Positions 47,547-57,589 of a stretch of DNA of 64,000 nt are shown piece after piece. A program made the translations under genes and the position numbers. Location: contig JAYGXS010000003.1 of assembly GCA_036362985.1 (NCBI GenBank), positions 45,421,570-45,485,569 of the forward strand, given 5' to 3'. A model generated the notes under the pieces. The model saw only the letters and a program-made list of their open reading frames with translations, made no database searches and had not been told where the DNA came from. Numbering within the stretch: position 1 is the stretch's first letter; each line of letters opens with the position of its first letter. The stretch is from Ligula intestinalis (taxonomy: Eukaryota > Platyhelminthes > Cestoda > Diphyllobothriidea > Diphyllobothriidae).

Positions 47547-48510
47547 TTAGGTAATCGTTGGCCATGCCAAGTTTGGGGCTTGCACGAGATTCTTTTGTGC
47601 ACACAAAACCGGTTTCCTCAATCGGATTGCGGTTGCTTCTGTTGTTGCCAGCAGACGTTGACCCAGGGACTTTGGATAGTTTGGTTGGACCTTGTAAATT
47701 ACCTTAAAGGCTTCGCTTGGGTTCACACGATATCCGGTGTCAACCATGTGTGCGAGGATAGAACTTTTTATGCTTTTAGTCTCGCCTCTGGCTAGCCATG
47801 CCGGGAGGTGTTCCCGTATTCTTTTAGATAAGCGCCTACTCGTGCGACCGATATAACCAGCTCCACAGGAGCAAGTAAATGAGTAGATACACATAGAAGT
47901 GGTCTGAGTTGGCAGCTTATCCTTACCCTCACCGTGCAGTATCGGGTTGGTTGAAAATAACACCTGAATTTTCGCTGCTGGGAAGGTTTGTGCTACTTCT
48001 TGTTTGAAGCGTCTGCTTAAGAGTTCGCCTGCTGCATCCCCCTTGAAAAGGGACTTTGAGGAATAGCGTCTTCTTTTCCACCGTGGGTGTGGTGGGCTTT
48101 GTTCCTTTCTCCATCATATTCTTTATGATGAATCTGTCTGGATATCCGTTCTCTCGAAGCACGTCCTAAAGTTTCTGGAGCTCCATTTCAAGAGTGTCAG
48201 CTGAGCAGATTTTTCTGGCTCTTTGCATTAAGCAGCGGACTAAGTTACGCTTCTGTTGGATAGGTACAAAACTGTTAAAGTTTGTATACTGTCCGGACCA
48301 GTTTTTCTTTCGGTAAACGCTCCTTTGGATGCTACCGTCAGGTCTTCAACTTAGGAGGACATCCAAGAAAGGAAGCGAACCTGCCGTCTCCACCTCCAAG
48401 GTGAATTAAATGGAGGGGTGTGCTTGATTAACAGTATGTAGAAGTGCATTTACATCAGTATCTGCTGGGGCGATGGCGAAGATATCATCGACGTATCGGC
48501 AGGCGAACTC
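47547..48510 (-). pseudogene. PLE RT (from YVDD) and GIY-YIG endonuclease, left copy
   Basis: Reading leftward: CRYVDDIFAIAP, with the RT motif C YVDD intact at 48484-48495, a stop in HPSI*FTLEV, LPFLDVLL, another stop, then QKRNLVRCL and ENGYPDRFI. The GIY-YIG block CIYSFTCSCGAGYIGRTSRR follows, then IREHLPAWL, and the end AWPTIT at 47550. A frameshift by one extra G in a G run near 48040 separates the RT tail from the endonuclease frame, which is open from there on. The 5' part of the RT, including motifs A and B, is missing. Confidence 0.85.
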
Positions 48511-48984
48511 TTAAGCAGACGCCTCAAACAAGAAGTAGCACAAACCTTCCCAGCAGCGAAAATTCAGGTGTTATTTTCAACCAACCCGATACTGCACGGT
48601 GAGGGTAAGGATAAGCTGCCAACTCAGACCACTTCTATGTGTATCTACTCATTTACTTGCTCCTGTGGAGCTGGTTATATCGGTCGCACGAGTAGGCGCT
48701 TATCTAAAAGAATACGGGAACACCTCCCGGCATGGCTAGCCAGAGGCGAGACTAAAAGCATAAAAAGTTCTATCCTCGCACACATGGTTGACACCGGACA
48801 TCGTGTGGACCCAAGCGAAGCCTTTAAGGTAATTTACAAGGTCCAACCAAACTATCCAAAGTCCCTGGGTCAACGTCTGCTGGCAACAACAGAAGCAACC
48901 GCAATCCGATTGAGTAAACCGGTTTTGTGTGCACAAAAGAATCTCGTGCAAGCCCCAAACTTGGCATGGCCAACGATTACCTAA
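48499..48984 (+). pseudogene. PLE GIY-YIG endonuclease, right copy, open frame
   Basis: A 161-codon open frame from the foldback junction to TAA. It begins AGELLSRRLKQEVAQ and contains CIYSFTCSCGAGYIGRTSRR and IREHLPAWL. This is the GIY-YIG fold typical of endonuclease-bearing PLEs, with a Cys-rich N-terminal knuckle. It differs from the left copy at only a few residues (for example HRVDP against YRVNP). It has no RT and no own start, so a separate product is unlikely. Confidence 0.8.
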
Positions 48985-49073
48985 GTGGCTGCACATTTCC
49001 GCGCTCTGATTGGACCCTGCATGTAAAGAAATACAAACTATCGATTTTTAAATTTAAACCTCCTTTGTAACTG

Positions 49074-49115
49074 TTTGGCCTGATGAGAAGTTACTGAAAG
49101 CGTTCGCTCGCCAAA
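49074..49115 (+). ncRNA. Hammerhead ribozyme, right arm of palindromic PLE
   Basis: Mirror copy of the left ribozyme on the + strand: TTTGGC (49074-49079), CTGATGA (49080-49086), stem II region 49087-49095, GAAA (49096-49099), GCG-TT-CGC (49100-49107), TC (49108-49109), GCCAAA (49110-49115). The predicted cut lies between 49109 and 49110. All conserved core positions are present. Confidence 0.8.
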
Positions 49116-49141
49116 ATTGTGTTCTGAATTATCTAATGGGA

Positions 49142-49153
49142 ATTTATTGAGTT
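49142..49153 (+). repeat. Target-site duplication, right (palindromic PLE)
   Basis: ATTTATTGAGTT, identical to 47393-47404. Confidence 0.85.
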
Positions 49154-49430
49154 GTTACCTTGAAACTTGATAAAATCGCAATCAAGAAACGATTAACGCA
49201 ATCCACAATCCGGTTTTTCGTTATGGGTAATCCTTTAAATAGACTATTATTATGTGCAAAGATTCTGGGTCCAGGTATAATTTCACCCTCATCATCCCTG
49301 GAAGAATATGAAGGGAAGCAATTTCTGCGACCAGGTTGTATTTTGGCTGACGTGTCGAGCACATTCTTGTTTAAATCATCCGAACGTCCTGCGTACTCTT
49401 CCGCCAACCTAGAATGAATGCATCTCACTG
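49154..49430 (-). pseudogene. PLE 3'-end fragment, family of the 24 kb element
   Basis: The minus strand codes GEIIPGPRIFAHNN, matching GKIISGPRIFSHIF downstream of the GIY-YIG domain in the 23.8-25.7 kb element. CTCGACACGTCAGCCAAAATACAACCTGGTC also matches its 3' region. Only this tail is present. It directly abuts the palindromic element, which may therefore have inserted into it. Confidence 0.55.
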
Positions 49431-51567
49431 TGAGCCTCGGGTTGAAACCGTACCTGATGCTGGCGCGCCGATTGGTTGCTGGTGGTTGTTTAAATCGTTC
49501 CCACCTTCACGGGTGCCCTGGATTTAAACAACGCCTACCAGGTGCTTCTCACAAAGCTCACGTCCGCTGGGAAGGGGGCCCTAGGGCGGCCGAAAGAGGA
49601 TGCGCAGGACCAACAGCCGCCCCCCGCCAGGTAAGGTGGCAACAATTGTGTGTAACATGAACGGCATGGCATGCTCTCTCATGGAGGCATCCGCGAGGGC
49701 AAGAATGATTCAAATGAGCGCTAGCGGCTGATCGTTGCAATCGACAGACGCACTTGTATCAGACATGGTTACAACACGAAGTTGGAGGCGAGGCGCATTC
49801 ATTCGATGCCAACGGAAAAGTGAGCTATATAGACTGATGATGGAGACGAGAATGTGTCGACACGGCAGCTGACATACAACTTTTCCCAGCACGTGACCAC
49901 TCTTCTTCTTCCGGGGATGATAAAGGTGAAAGTTACCTTTATGCATTTGCAGTTTACGGGCCTTAGTATGAGGGACGGAAGGTGCGGTAAAAAGTGGTAT
50001 TTGACAATTGCCAGGTAGTGCACGCCGCAGTATTTTTCGAGTATGCAAGATTGACTTATCACGTAGCCTACGAGTGGCACACAATAACTCTTAGATGAAT
50101 TAGGCATTTCGATAGGGGTGAAAATTCTATTCCAAAGTGACAAATCAGTGGATGAAGAGGCTTTCAATCGGCAAGGTTGAAAATGGGTCTTGTCCGCACG
50201 ACATGGGTCGTTAACTCCGAGTGAATTCTATCTTCCCCAAAATATAGTTAGCGATTAAAAAGGAAGTGGCTGACATATTTCCACTCTCCGATGTTATTAT
50301 TTGACGCCAACCGGGTGAAAAAACTGACTACCGACGAATACGCCGCAAATGCGCAGTAACTGGAAGAACTGGCAGTTTGATTTTGACCAAGTTCACTGCG
50401 TTCTCCAGAGTAGAGTTGTGTAGTGACCGTAGCCTTTGTTGAATTATATTGAAAATAGACTTCGTAGAATCTACCTCAATCTCTATCGCTTCAGTCCTCC
50501 ATTTGGGCCCCGTGTCAAAACCAAATCAAGAAGACCAACACGGTGCAAGTCCACTCACTGAGGGGGCGGCTTGGATCCTATGTTAACAGTGGAAGGTCAC
50601 AAAAGCCACATAAACAAGGAGTTTTGCAATTGGACTCAGTCCGCCACAACACACTAGGTTGACCATGTGGCCCTATTTATCCGGTCCATTTGGAACCATT
50701 CGAGCCACGATTTTTACTGTACATACTTAGCTTCAAGCATGTCAGATTGTTTATAAGGAGGAAAAAGTGCAGAACCGTTGACCTCACACTCTCCTACACC
50801 TGCCGCATCCGGCCAGCATCCGAGCCGGTCTGTTGTCCGTTTCAGGTTGAGTGTTGTGGCTAACAGGACCAGCGAAGCCATCTACGTGCTCCACAACAGG
50901 ATCTTCTGCCGTTAACCCATACACCAGGATTTAAACGACCAGACGGTAAGGAGTCTTCCCTTCCTCATTCCCAGTGCACTCGTCAGGCAGTAAAAAGGCA
51001 ACACACAATGAACTTAGTACATTACTTGGTAAAAGCGTCAACTGGCAGCCTTTTAATTCACGGTAAGCGACGACAGTCCCCAGCTCGCATAATACATGTA
51101 ACAGAGGAATTAAGAGCGGAAGGAGCTGGGGAGCAGACTTATAGACTTAGTTAACTGAGCTTATATATTCACTTACATACTCATGGGCATTCTCAATGTC
51201 AAATGTATAAAAATCACAGTGACCGCCGATGCAACAGAAATGGAGTTCTGTACGCACTTTATACCAGTGAGTAAAAATTCAGAGCATCACACTCGTCAAC
51301 AAACGGAACGAAACAGGCCTTCTCACAGAAGTCTTAGGAGCCAGCGGTTTTCCGGTACTATTTGATGGACGAAGTGGTAAACACTGATGAAAGGGGAATT
51401 AATAGTTCATTTAGCTTAAATCGTGGCGGAGCAATCCGGAAGTGGAGGCGATCTCCGAAGCCGTGGCTTGATCTCTCGCACCAGGCGGAATAGGAGTTGC
51501 TCACAGATTTGACTCAACCCCCCACCGGCAAGCTATACGAAAAAAATGCCTTAGCTCTAAGCAGGAG
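49431..51567. other. Intergenic, with a GC-rich island
   Basis: 49435-49700 is much more GC-rich than the window (GGCGCGCC, GGGCGGCCG, CCGCCCCCCGCC). Another moderately GC-rich part lies at 50780-51000. No coding potential that I can name is present; they may be repeats of foreign composition. Confidence 0.4.
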
Positions 51568-51579
51568 ATTATAGCTTTT
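51568..51579 (+). repeat. Target-site duplication, left (TIR PLE)
   Basis: ATTATAGCTTTT, repeated exactly at 52789-52800. Confidence 0.85.
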
Positions 51580-51592
51580 AAATATGGCAATA

Positions 51593-51648
51593 GCAGCAAA
51601 ATTATCTATTGGATCCATATCATTTCGAGAGAGCTCGTCAGTTGCCGC
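51593..51648 (-). ncRNA. Hammerhead ribozyme, left inverted repeat
   Basis: On the minus strand: GCGGCAA (51642-51648), CTGACGA (51635-51641), stem II region, GAAA (51623-51626), a stem III closed by TGAT/ATAA with one mismatch around TGGATCCA, TT, and TTGCTGC (51593-51599). Core position 7 is C, a position that tolerates any base. One stem III pair is lost relative to the right copy. Confidence 0.6.
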
Positions 51649-51761
51649 CTCTCATTACTTAACGTGAATCACAAAAGAGAAGATACACAATGAATTCGTA
51701 CAGAAAAATCGATATCAACACAAGGTCATAATGAGTGGCCAAGTGGCTAATCAATAACACG

Positions 51762-52484
51762 GACGGTCTTCCATAAAAACACCTGGAAAGGACAGTATTT
51801 ACATTATCTGAGTTTTGTTCCCATTCAATGGAAACGTAACTTTGTATATACTCTTTTCCAGATACGGATACATTGGATAATGAAGCAACCAACCTTCAAC
51901 GCACACTTATGAAGCGAGGATATCCAAGTCAATTTATAGACAAATACAATAAACCTCTAAGACCTAAATTGACTCAACAATTAGCACCAAAAAAGCCCGT
52001 CTTCATTTTCTTACCATTTAAGGGCGACAACATACTAAACACCATCAAAAGACGCCTTCTTAATGCCATTGAAAGGACGTGCTATGCTGCTGATCTGATA
52101 ATTAGCAATCTGACAAAGCCTTTACCAGTTCCTCATGCGAAGGATGCCATGCCGATGCACGCCACTTCAAACTGCATTTATGAATTTACATGTACTTGTG
52201 GATGCAAGTACATAGGGCGAACGCAGAGGCAATTGGCCACCAGAGTTAAGGAACATTTACCTAGCTGGCTAATGAAACAAGAAAACAGAATTCCCCGATC
52301 CTCAATTACTGAACATCTGTTAGACTCGGGCCATTCTGTTGACCCCAAAACGTCCTTCCGAGTACTTGTTCGAGCACGAACAACTCGCACTTTACGCTAC
52401 CTGGAGGCAGCCTACATACGGCGGGTCAAACCCGACCTATGTAAACAGTTGGAGCATGTAGTGAACCTAACTTTGCCTTGGTAA
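51762..52484 (+). pseudogene. PLE RT C-terminus and GIY-YIG endonuclease
   Basis: The first part (51762-51870) reads VFHKNTWKGQYLHYLSFVPI and KRNFVYTLF, the RT tail segment seen in the 47 kb element (VYRKKNWSGQY, KRNLVRCL). A frame change near 51870 leads into an open frame of 203 codons (51873-52484). It contains MKRGYPSQFI and LPFKGD, the GIY-YIG block CIYEFTCTCGCKYIGRTQRQ, VKEHLPSWL and EHLLDSGHSVDP, and ends NLTLPW. All Cys of the knuckle and the YIGRT core are kept. The RT palm is absent. Confidence 0.85.
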
Positions 52485-52690
52485 CATTGGCTCCCTGTTT
52501 ATACAGTTTTCCTCCTAAGTTGTTACTTCAGGTGTTTTTTCCCTGTTATTTTTTGCTGACCATAGCTTTGAACTTCTCGTGTTATTGATTAGCCACTTGG
52601 CCACTCCTTATGACCTTGTGTTTATATCGCTTTTTCTGTACGAATTCATTGTGTATCTTCTCTTTTGTGATTCACGTTAAGTAATGAGAG

Positions 52691-52746
52691 GCGGCAACTG
52701 ACGAGCTCTCTCGAAATGATATGGATCCAATAAATCATTTTGCTGC
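52691..52746 (+). ncRNA. Hammerhead ribozyme, right inverted repeat
   Basis: Stem I GCGGCAA (52691-52697) pairs with TTGCTGC (52740-52746), 7 bp with one G-U. Core CTGACGA is at 52698-52704, GAAA at 52713-52716. Stem III is TGAT (52717-52720) with ATCA (52734-52737), enclosing a TGGATCCA palindrome. TT (52738-52739) precedes the predicted cut at 52739/52740. The stem II region GCTCTCTC is poorly paired. The stem III loop differs completely from the 47 kb family, while the core is the same. Confidence 0.68.
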
Positions 52747-52788
52747 TATTGCCATATTTAAATTTGCACCAGGGAAACGTTGCTTTAA

Positions 52789-52800
52789 ATTATAGCTTTT
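52789..52800 (+). repeat. Target-site duplication, right (TIR PLE)
   Basis: ATTATAGCTTTT, identical to 51568-51579. Confidence 0.85.
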
Positions 52801-54022
52801 GTCAACAATCTTTAGTGCAGCTGCAGGATGTGAAGGATGTATCTTGGGGAAACCGGCTAACGGCTATAAAGGCGAATGTATGCGCATCGATTGTCCATGC
52901 AATGGTTGGCCCCAAAGCGGAGCGTAGCAACCCATACCGCGCCGATGAGGCCCACACTTAGCTTTCACACAGAGCAAGGCAGTTGCACGAAGCCTGAATA
53001 TTAACCGACTGCTCTGTCAACTGCCAAATCAATTTTATGCAACCCCTGTCCCGTATTATGAAGATTCTTGTCGGGAGACAATTTTGATGTGGAACAATTT
53101 GCGTTGCCGAGGTGGAAAGGAGGACGAACAACGCTACAGTAAAATGTGGGTCGGATGGAGTCGCTCCTTCTACATCAGGGGACCACGGATCAAGTAAAAT
53201 GCGCAACCTTATGAAAGCTGTGCACACGTCTTTTTGGCCTCTGTCGTTGGTTAGGCGAAATACATACTTGAAAAGTCATTCATCTCCCGGTAAAAACCTC
53301 TTATTTTAGTGATAAAAACGGTTTTCTGTAAAAGAACACCGATTGCAAAGTCCTCAGCTTTATGAACAGGTCTGTAGATGATTTAAGGTCGGGGTGGTTA
53401 TGCTGTTATGTAATGTTTTTTGGGCTGATTATGCATTTTTATCATCCAATTAACCTCACCAGAGGTGGTTGATGCCTACTTAGAGCGCAAATTATGCATA
53501 AACCTGTTTTATTAGATTACTTTATGGAACTAAAAACTCCTCCATACATAGTGACCCAGCAGTCAATCTAAACAAAAGGAACGCACACCGATTCATTCAC
53601 TTCCCAGGGCATACAAGTGCTGAATGAGTGGCAGGTGATCCAAGACGCAAGTAACTAACATGCCAGACTCGCTCGACAGTTGCGTTTAGCCTCCTATAGA
53701 TAAATAAACGGTCTGCAGTGACAGATGATATCTGTTTACGAGATTGATGTACGTCGGCTTGGTGCGTGCATGCGTGCGTGCCTGCTTGCTTGGTTACTTG
53801 CGGTTATGTATAGGGCGTGATCGCGATTATTTTGGAATGTATGAAGGCCAAAGTTGCCCGGAAGTAGGTCAGGTTTGCGTGTCTGCATCTCTGACGGTAA
53901 GCGTCTGCCATCAAGCTCAGCCGAGTTCAGTCTGGTAGGTGTATATCTGCTCGCGATGTCTCTCATGCTTTCTTAGGTGGCTTCAAGTAAGACAACGAAT
54001 CTACGTGCGCTCGTTATTTCAG
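52801..54022. other. Intergenic: no firm feature
   Basis: Mixed composition with several short open frames. 52830-52960 has a compact open stretch (VKDVSWGNRL, HAMVGPKAERSNP) that I do not recognise. A TGCGTGCA-type alternation is at 53766-53785. Confidence 0.35.
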
Positions 54023-54142
54023 TATGAAATAAGCAAAAATGTCGAGGAGGATATTAACACGATATTGGAGACTTATGCACCATTTCTCCGGCGCAAGCCC
54101 TTGCACAATAGCCTTTTGTCAAGTGCATGCGAAATCATTTAA
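54023..54142 (+). CDS. Candidate terminal exon of an unknown gene
   Basis: A good acceptor (CTCGTTATTTCAG ending at 54022) opens 39 codons, YEISKNVEEDINTILETYAP then FLRRKPLHNSLLSSACEII, with a TAA stop. AATAAA follows at 54240-54245. Composition looks like real protein with an amphipathic helix. No upstream exon was identified and no family is recognised, so this may be chance. Confidence 0.22.
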   Translation, partial: YEISKNVEEDINTILETYAPFLRRKPLHNSLLSSACEII

Positions 54143-54939
54143 GTTTGTTGAATTTTGAATGCTCATCTTAAAGAAATGACGTTCAGCGCGTGAGTACTTT
54201 TTGCTAACGGGATATGGAATGCGAATATATTTTTCGACTAATAAATCGTTCAAATGCAGGGCTTTTTGTAATGATCACGATCATATTAATCAATAGAAGC
54301 TTATGGAAAGAATTTCGGGGTTTTGGGGTATCCAGTGAATGGTGTCCTTAGTTGACTTTTTCGCCTGTTAGGTGTGCTTTTGTATACATGGAGTCTGATA
54401 AATTTGTTCATTAGTTCTTGTCGACACCATTTGATCTGAAAACGTCGTACTACGATTGCGCATATGCACCTGCGCTTATAATTGGAATTTCGGCCAACAT
54501 TTTTGGTGCCATGTGCCTAAAAACGAGTTCCCCACTACAAATCGTTTAATTTAAAGCCAAACGTATTTTATCATAAGCTGTGCAAACCTTAAGAGCATTT
54601 AGAAATTACATAGAATACCCGGACTGACACCTGATTTGAGTGGGACTTGGGATGCGTGCGACAATCTCTTATCGTAGCGATGGAACGATGAAATCACCCT
54701 GTTGATCTTTGGGCTGTAACACTAAGAGAAATTATTTTTCCTTTATACGGAAATTGGGTCAGTTCATATGATAGTAAGAACACAACAGGTGAAAATGGGA
54801 AGACTACGCTGTTTTCTGGAGCCGTTGTAATGGATAGTAATGCACGGCAGTTAAAGTTCCGCACAGGGGCTGCTGACGGTGTGTTCAAACGATGTGTCCC
54901 TCTCCTTGCTGTCGGCTTTTGATTTCCTGATAACCATTC

Positions 54940-56450
54940 GCACTGTACGATGGCGAATTCATGCAAAATGCTAAAGTTTTTGAAAGACTGATACTCACTC
55001 GCAAACTGCAATTAAAACATGTACGAAAATTCAGAAATAATAATGAGCAAGCTAAGGCAAATTTGCTACTTTAAAGAAATATGAAAAAGTCCTAATTATT
55101 TGATAAGAAAAAACGAAATTCTCTTAATAACACTCAAGTTCCTCATATGTAAAAAAGCTCAAAAATAGAATAATAAATTTAAATCTTTACCTTACTTAAA
55201 TGCATATCCTTAACACTTTCTTGATGTCAAAATAACTCTTTCTTAATCAGGAATATATTGTTGTTATTTAATTACAAATACTAACAGACTTTGTGTTTCC
55301 AATTTTTATGTCATAAGCGTAGATTTTATTCGATGTTCCTGCTAAAACGTTTGAAACAACGTATCTATTAAAATTAATAACAGTAGAAAAAATGAGTTTT
55401 TTGCTAGCAGTTCTGATAAAAATGGCAAAATGGGATGTATCTATAAAGTGCCTAAGTTACCTAAATCCATGTCAAGCAAAAAAAGGTCCGCAACCGAAGG
55501 CACGTATTGGTACCCTTTAGATAAATGAAAAAATTTGTTGACAATAATTTACCTCTTAAAAAAGCTCTTTTATTTGATATTCAGCTAACGAATATATGTG
55601 CATTTAACCTGTGTCTAAGGTAATGTCAAAAATTAAAATGGAAATTTTTGACAATTTTATTTAATTTTCCTGAAGATAAATGATATAAATTGGCTGCTAC
55701 TGAAAGAACTGGCTTTCTTTTTTATAGTGAAGAATTCAAGTCTCTGCTATAAGTTTGCAAATAGAACAAATAGCTGCCGGATTCATGCTAAAGTTTTATA
55801 AAGTTTTTTTTCTTCGGTCTGTTCCGTTTCTAAACTACGCATAAGTGGCAACTGTAACGTACAAAGAGTATATTTCTACATGACTTAGATTGAATAAGAT
55901 TTGGTTTTATCTTCGACTTCGTGAGAGTATATACGCGTTATTGGCTAAGTCCTTTATAGTTCATGAGGTAAAAAAATAAAACCAAAACATCTGTACGACA
56001 TTTTGTGGCATTAGGAAAAAATACCTTTCTAAAACTGAAATTGTTCTTTGTGTCTGAAGACCAGTGCAATTTGCTAAACTTAGCTTCTCTTCCATTTGAG
56101 TAATATAGAATTTCATTTTTTTCAAATCTGGAAAAATTATGTTTTAAAATTTGCTTTTTCATTGAAATGGTTCCCCGATAGCGCAATGCCTAATAATAGA
56201 ATAAGAAATTTCTTCCATATAAGTCTACTCCCGATTTAGCCATGAGTTATGTTTATTACCGTCAATAAACTGTACTACAAAGACAGTTTTCTTTACGAAA
56301 AGGCTTTTTTGGAATAACAACTACTCATCGGATAAAAATAACGTGACCAAATGTTTGCCATACTACCAAGTTAAATTCCCTTATGAACTTTGCACAAATT
56401 CTTAGGCGTTCTGTAAATTCTTGTTTTTTGGCCTACATAATTTTAAGGTA
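54940..56450 (+). repeat. Repeat X, copy 3
   Basis: Shares in order ACTCGCA, AATTCAGAAATAATAATGAGCAA, an AAAATGAGTTTT..TAGCAGTTCTGATAA-like centre, GTCAAGCAAAAAAAGGTCCGCAAC, and a late TCTACATGACTTAGATTGAATA that matches TCTACATGACCTACATTCAATA at 26.2 kb. It is more diverged than copies 1 and 2 are from each other. No kept open frame. Confidence 0.55.
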
Positions 56451-57589
56451 ACTTAAGATTTGGAAAGTTGTTATCTGCAGCACATGTTTGCTGAACACTT
56501 TTCGTCTACGGTTCAGGCGACTGGGTAGGCCAACGAACATAAAGTACATCCAACTTGCTCTCTATTTACTTCGAAACACTTCTTGAATATTAAATTATCG
56601 TATTAAATATTGGATGGTAATTCTTTCCCTTAACTTAATTTCGTGGCTCCTTAGTTCTCTATGCGTCTTTCTTAAATCCTCTGCAATAAATGCTGAAACC
56701 TTTGAGGTTGACTACAACACACCTTATTTGGTATAACTAAGGATCGCTACCGGACTATATTGGCATTAGATAGTAGTTTTTTATTCACTGGCCGAACAAA
56801 GAACATGAATTCGGTCATAAGAGCCCCGCGGTACGTATGTTTTTATATCGGACATCTTATCTGTAATCCAGCAAAGCTACAGTAGGTTACCTTACTAATG
56901 AAAACCAAGGATTTTTATAAGTAACTCCCTGTTTCTCAAACGCAACCCAATCTGCGGCCCTCAAAGCCTTACAGCAATAAAGCAATGTTCTTTCTTCATA
57001 AAAGGGCATAATGGGATTTATGAAGGAATATAAAGTTTGATAGAGACACCTGCACTTTAAGCAAAGGGGAAAATTCTGAATGAGTAGAAATCTGGCGTCC
57101 CAGGTTATTTTAAGTTTTGCATGTAGAGGAAGCCTGTTTGTGCCAAACCACCGAGTAACTTAAGCAGCACAAGTAAAATTACGTTGAAAAAAAATCGTTT
57201 TTTTAAATTTTCCGGTATATTTATTTCCATATTAAGTGCCAAGTAGTGTATTGTCGTTACCAAACAGACCAAATTTTGATTATGTATTCTTACACGTTTT
57301 CACGAGAACTGCTAGTTGTTTCTTTCATTTTTGCGTCACTTAAGGTACGTAAGACTAAGGCAAACACATAATCGCTTGATACAGCCTGTTGGGAGGTCAC
57401 AGGAGTAATATATTTCTTAAGCTCACGTGCTTACATGCCGGTCAGTGACTAATAAATACAAATGGAATTGTCAGGTGCAATTGTAACCAAACCATTTTTT
57501 GTACACTAAGGCTTATTGCCTTCCGCCAAATTTTTGGTAATTATTTTGAGATTTCGACTACGAAGGAGTTCCGATGTTGCTTGAAATGC
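56451..57589. other. Intergenic: no supported feature
   Basis: AT-rich sequence between two repeat X copies. No motif seen. Confidence 0.35.

Larger units (their letters stand above)
47405..49141. mobile_element. Palindromic Penelope-like element (foldback insertion)
   Basis: The left arm 47405-48032 and right arm 48499-49126 are inverted copies, both 628 bases with no gaps and only a handful of mismatches. The 466-base centre (48033-48498) continues the left copy's RT region only. Each arm ends in a hammerhead at the outside. The right end has 15 extra bases (49127-49141) before the duplicated target. The insertion starts about 130 bases after the IFT81 poly(A) signal. Close arm identity means a young event or gene conversion. 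Confidence 0.9.
51580..52788 (+). mobile_element. Penelope-like element with ~182-bp terminal inverted repeats
   Basis: The left terminal repeat 51580-51761 is the reverse complement of 52578-52759, with few mismatches. Between them is a 5'-truncated PLE starting inside the RT. The last 26 bases (52763-52788) lie outside the inverted repeat and before the duplicated target. This is the same plan as the palindromic element at 47405 but a different family: only the 3' untranslated end is inverted, and the ribozyme sequence is different. Confidence 0.88.

Noticed and set aside
47535..48996. Opposite-strand open frames across both palindrome arms (86 codons each)
   Set aside because: Antisense shadows of the GIY-YIG coding sequence, duplicated because the arms are inverted copies.
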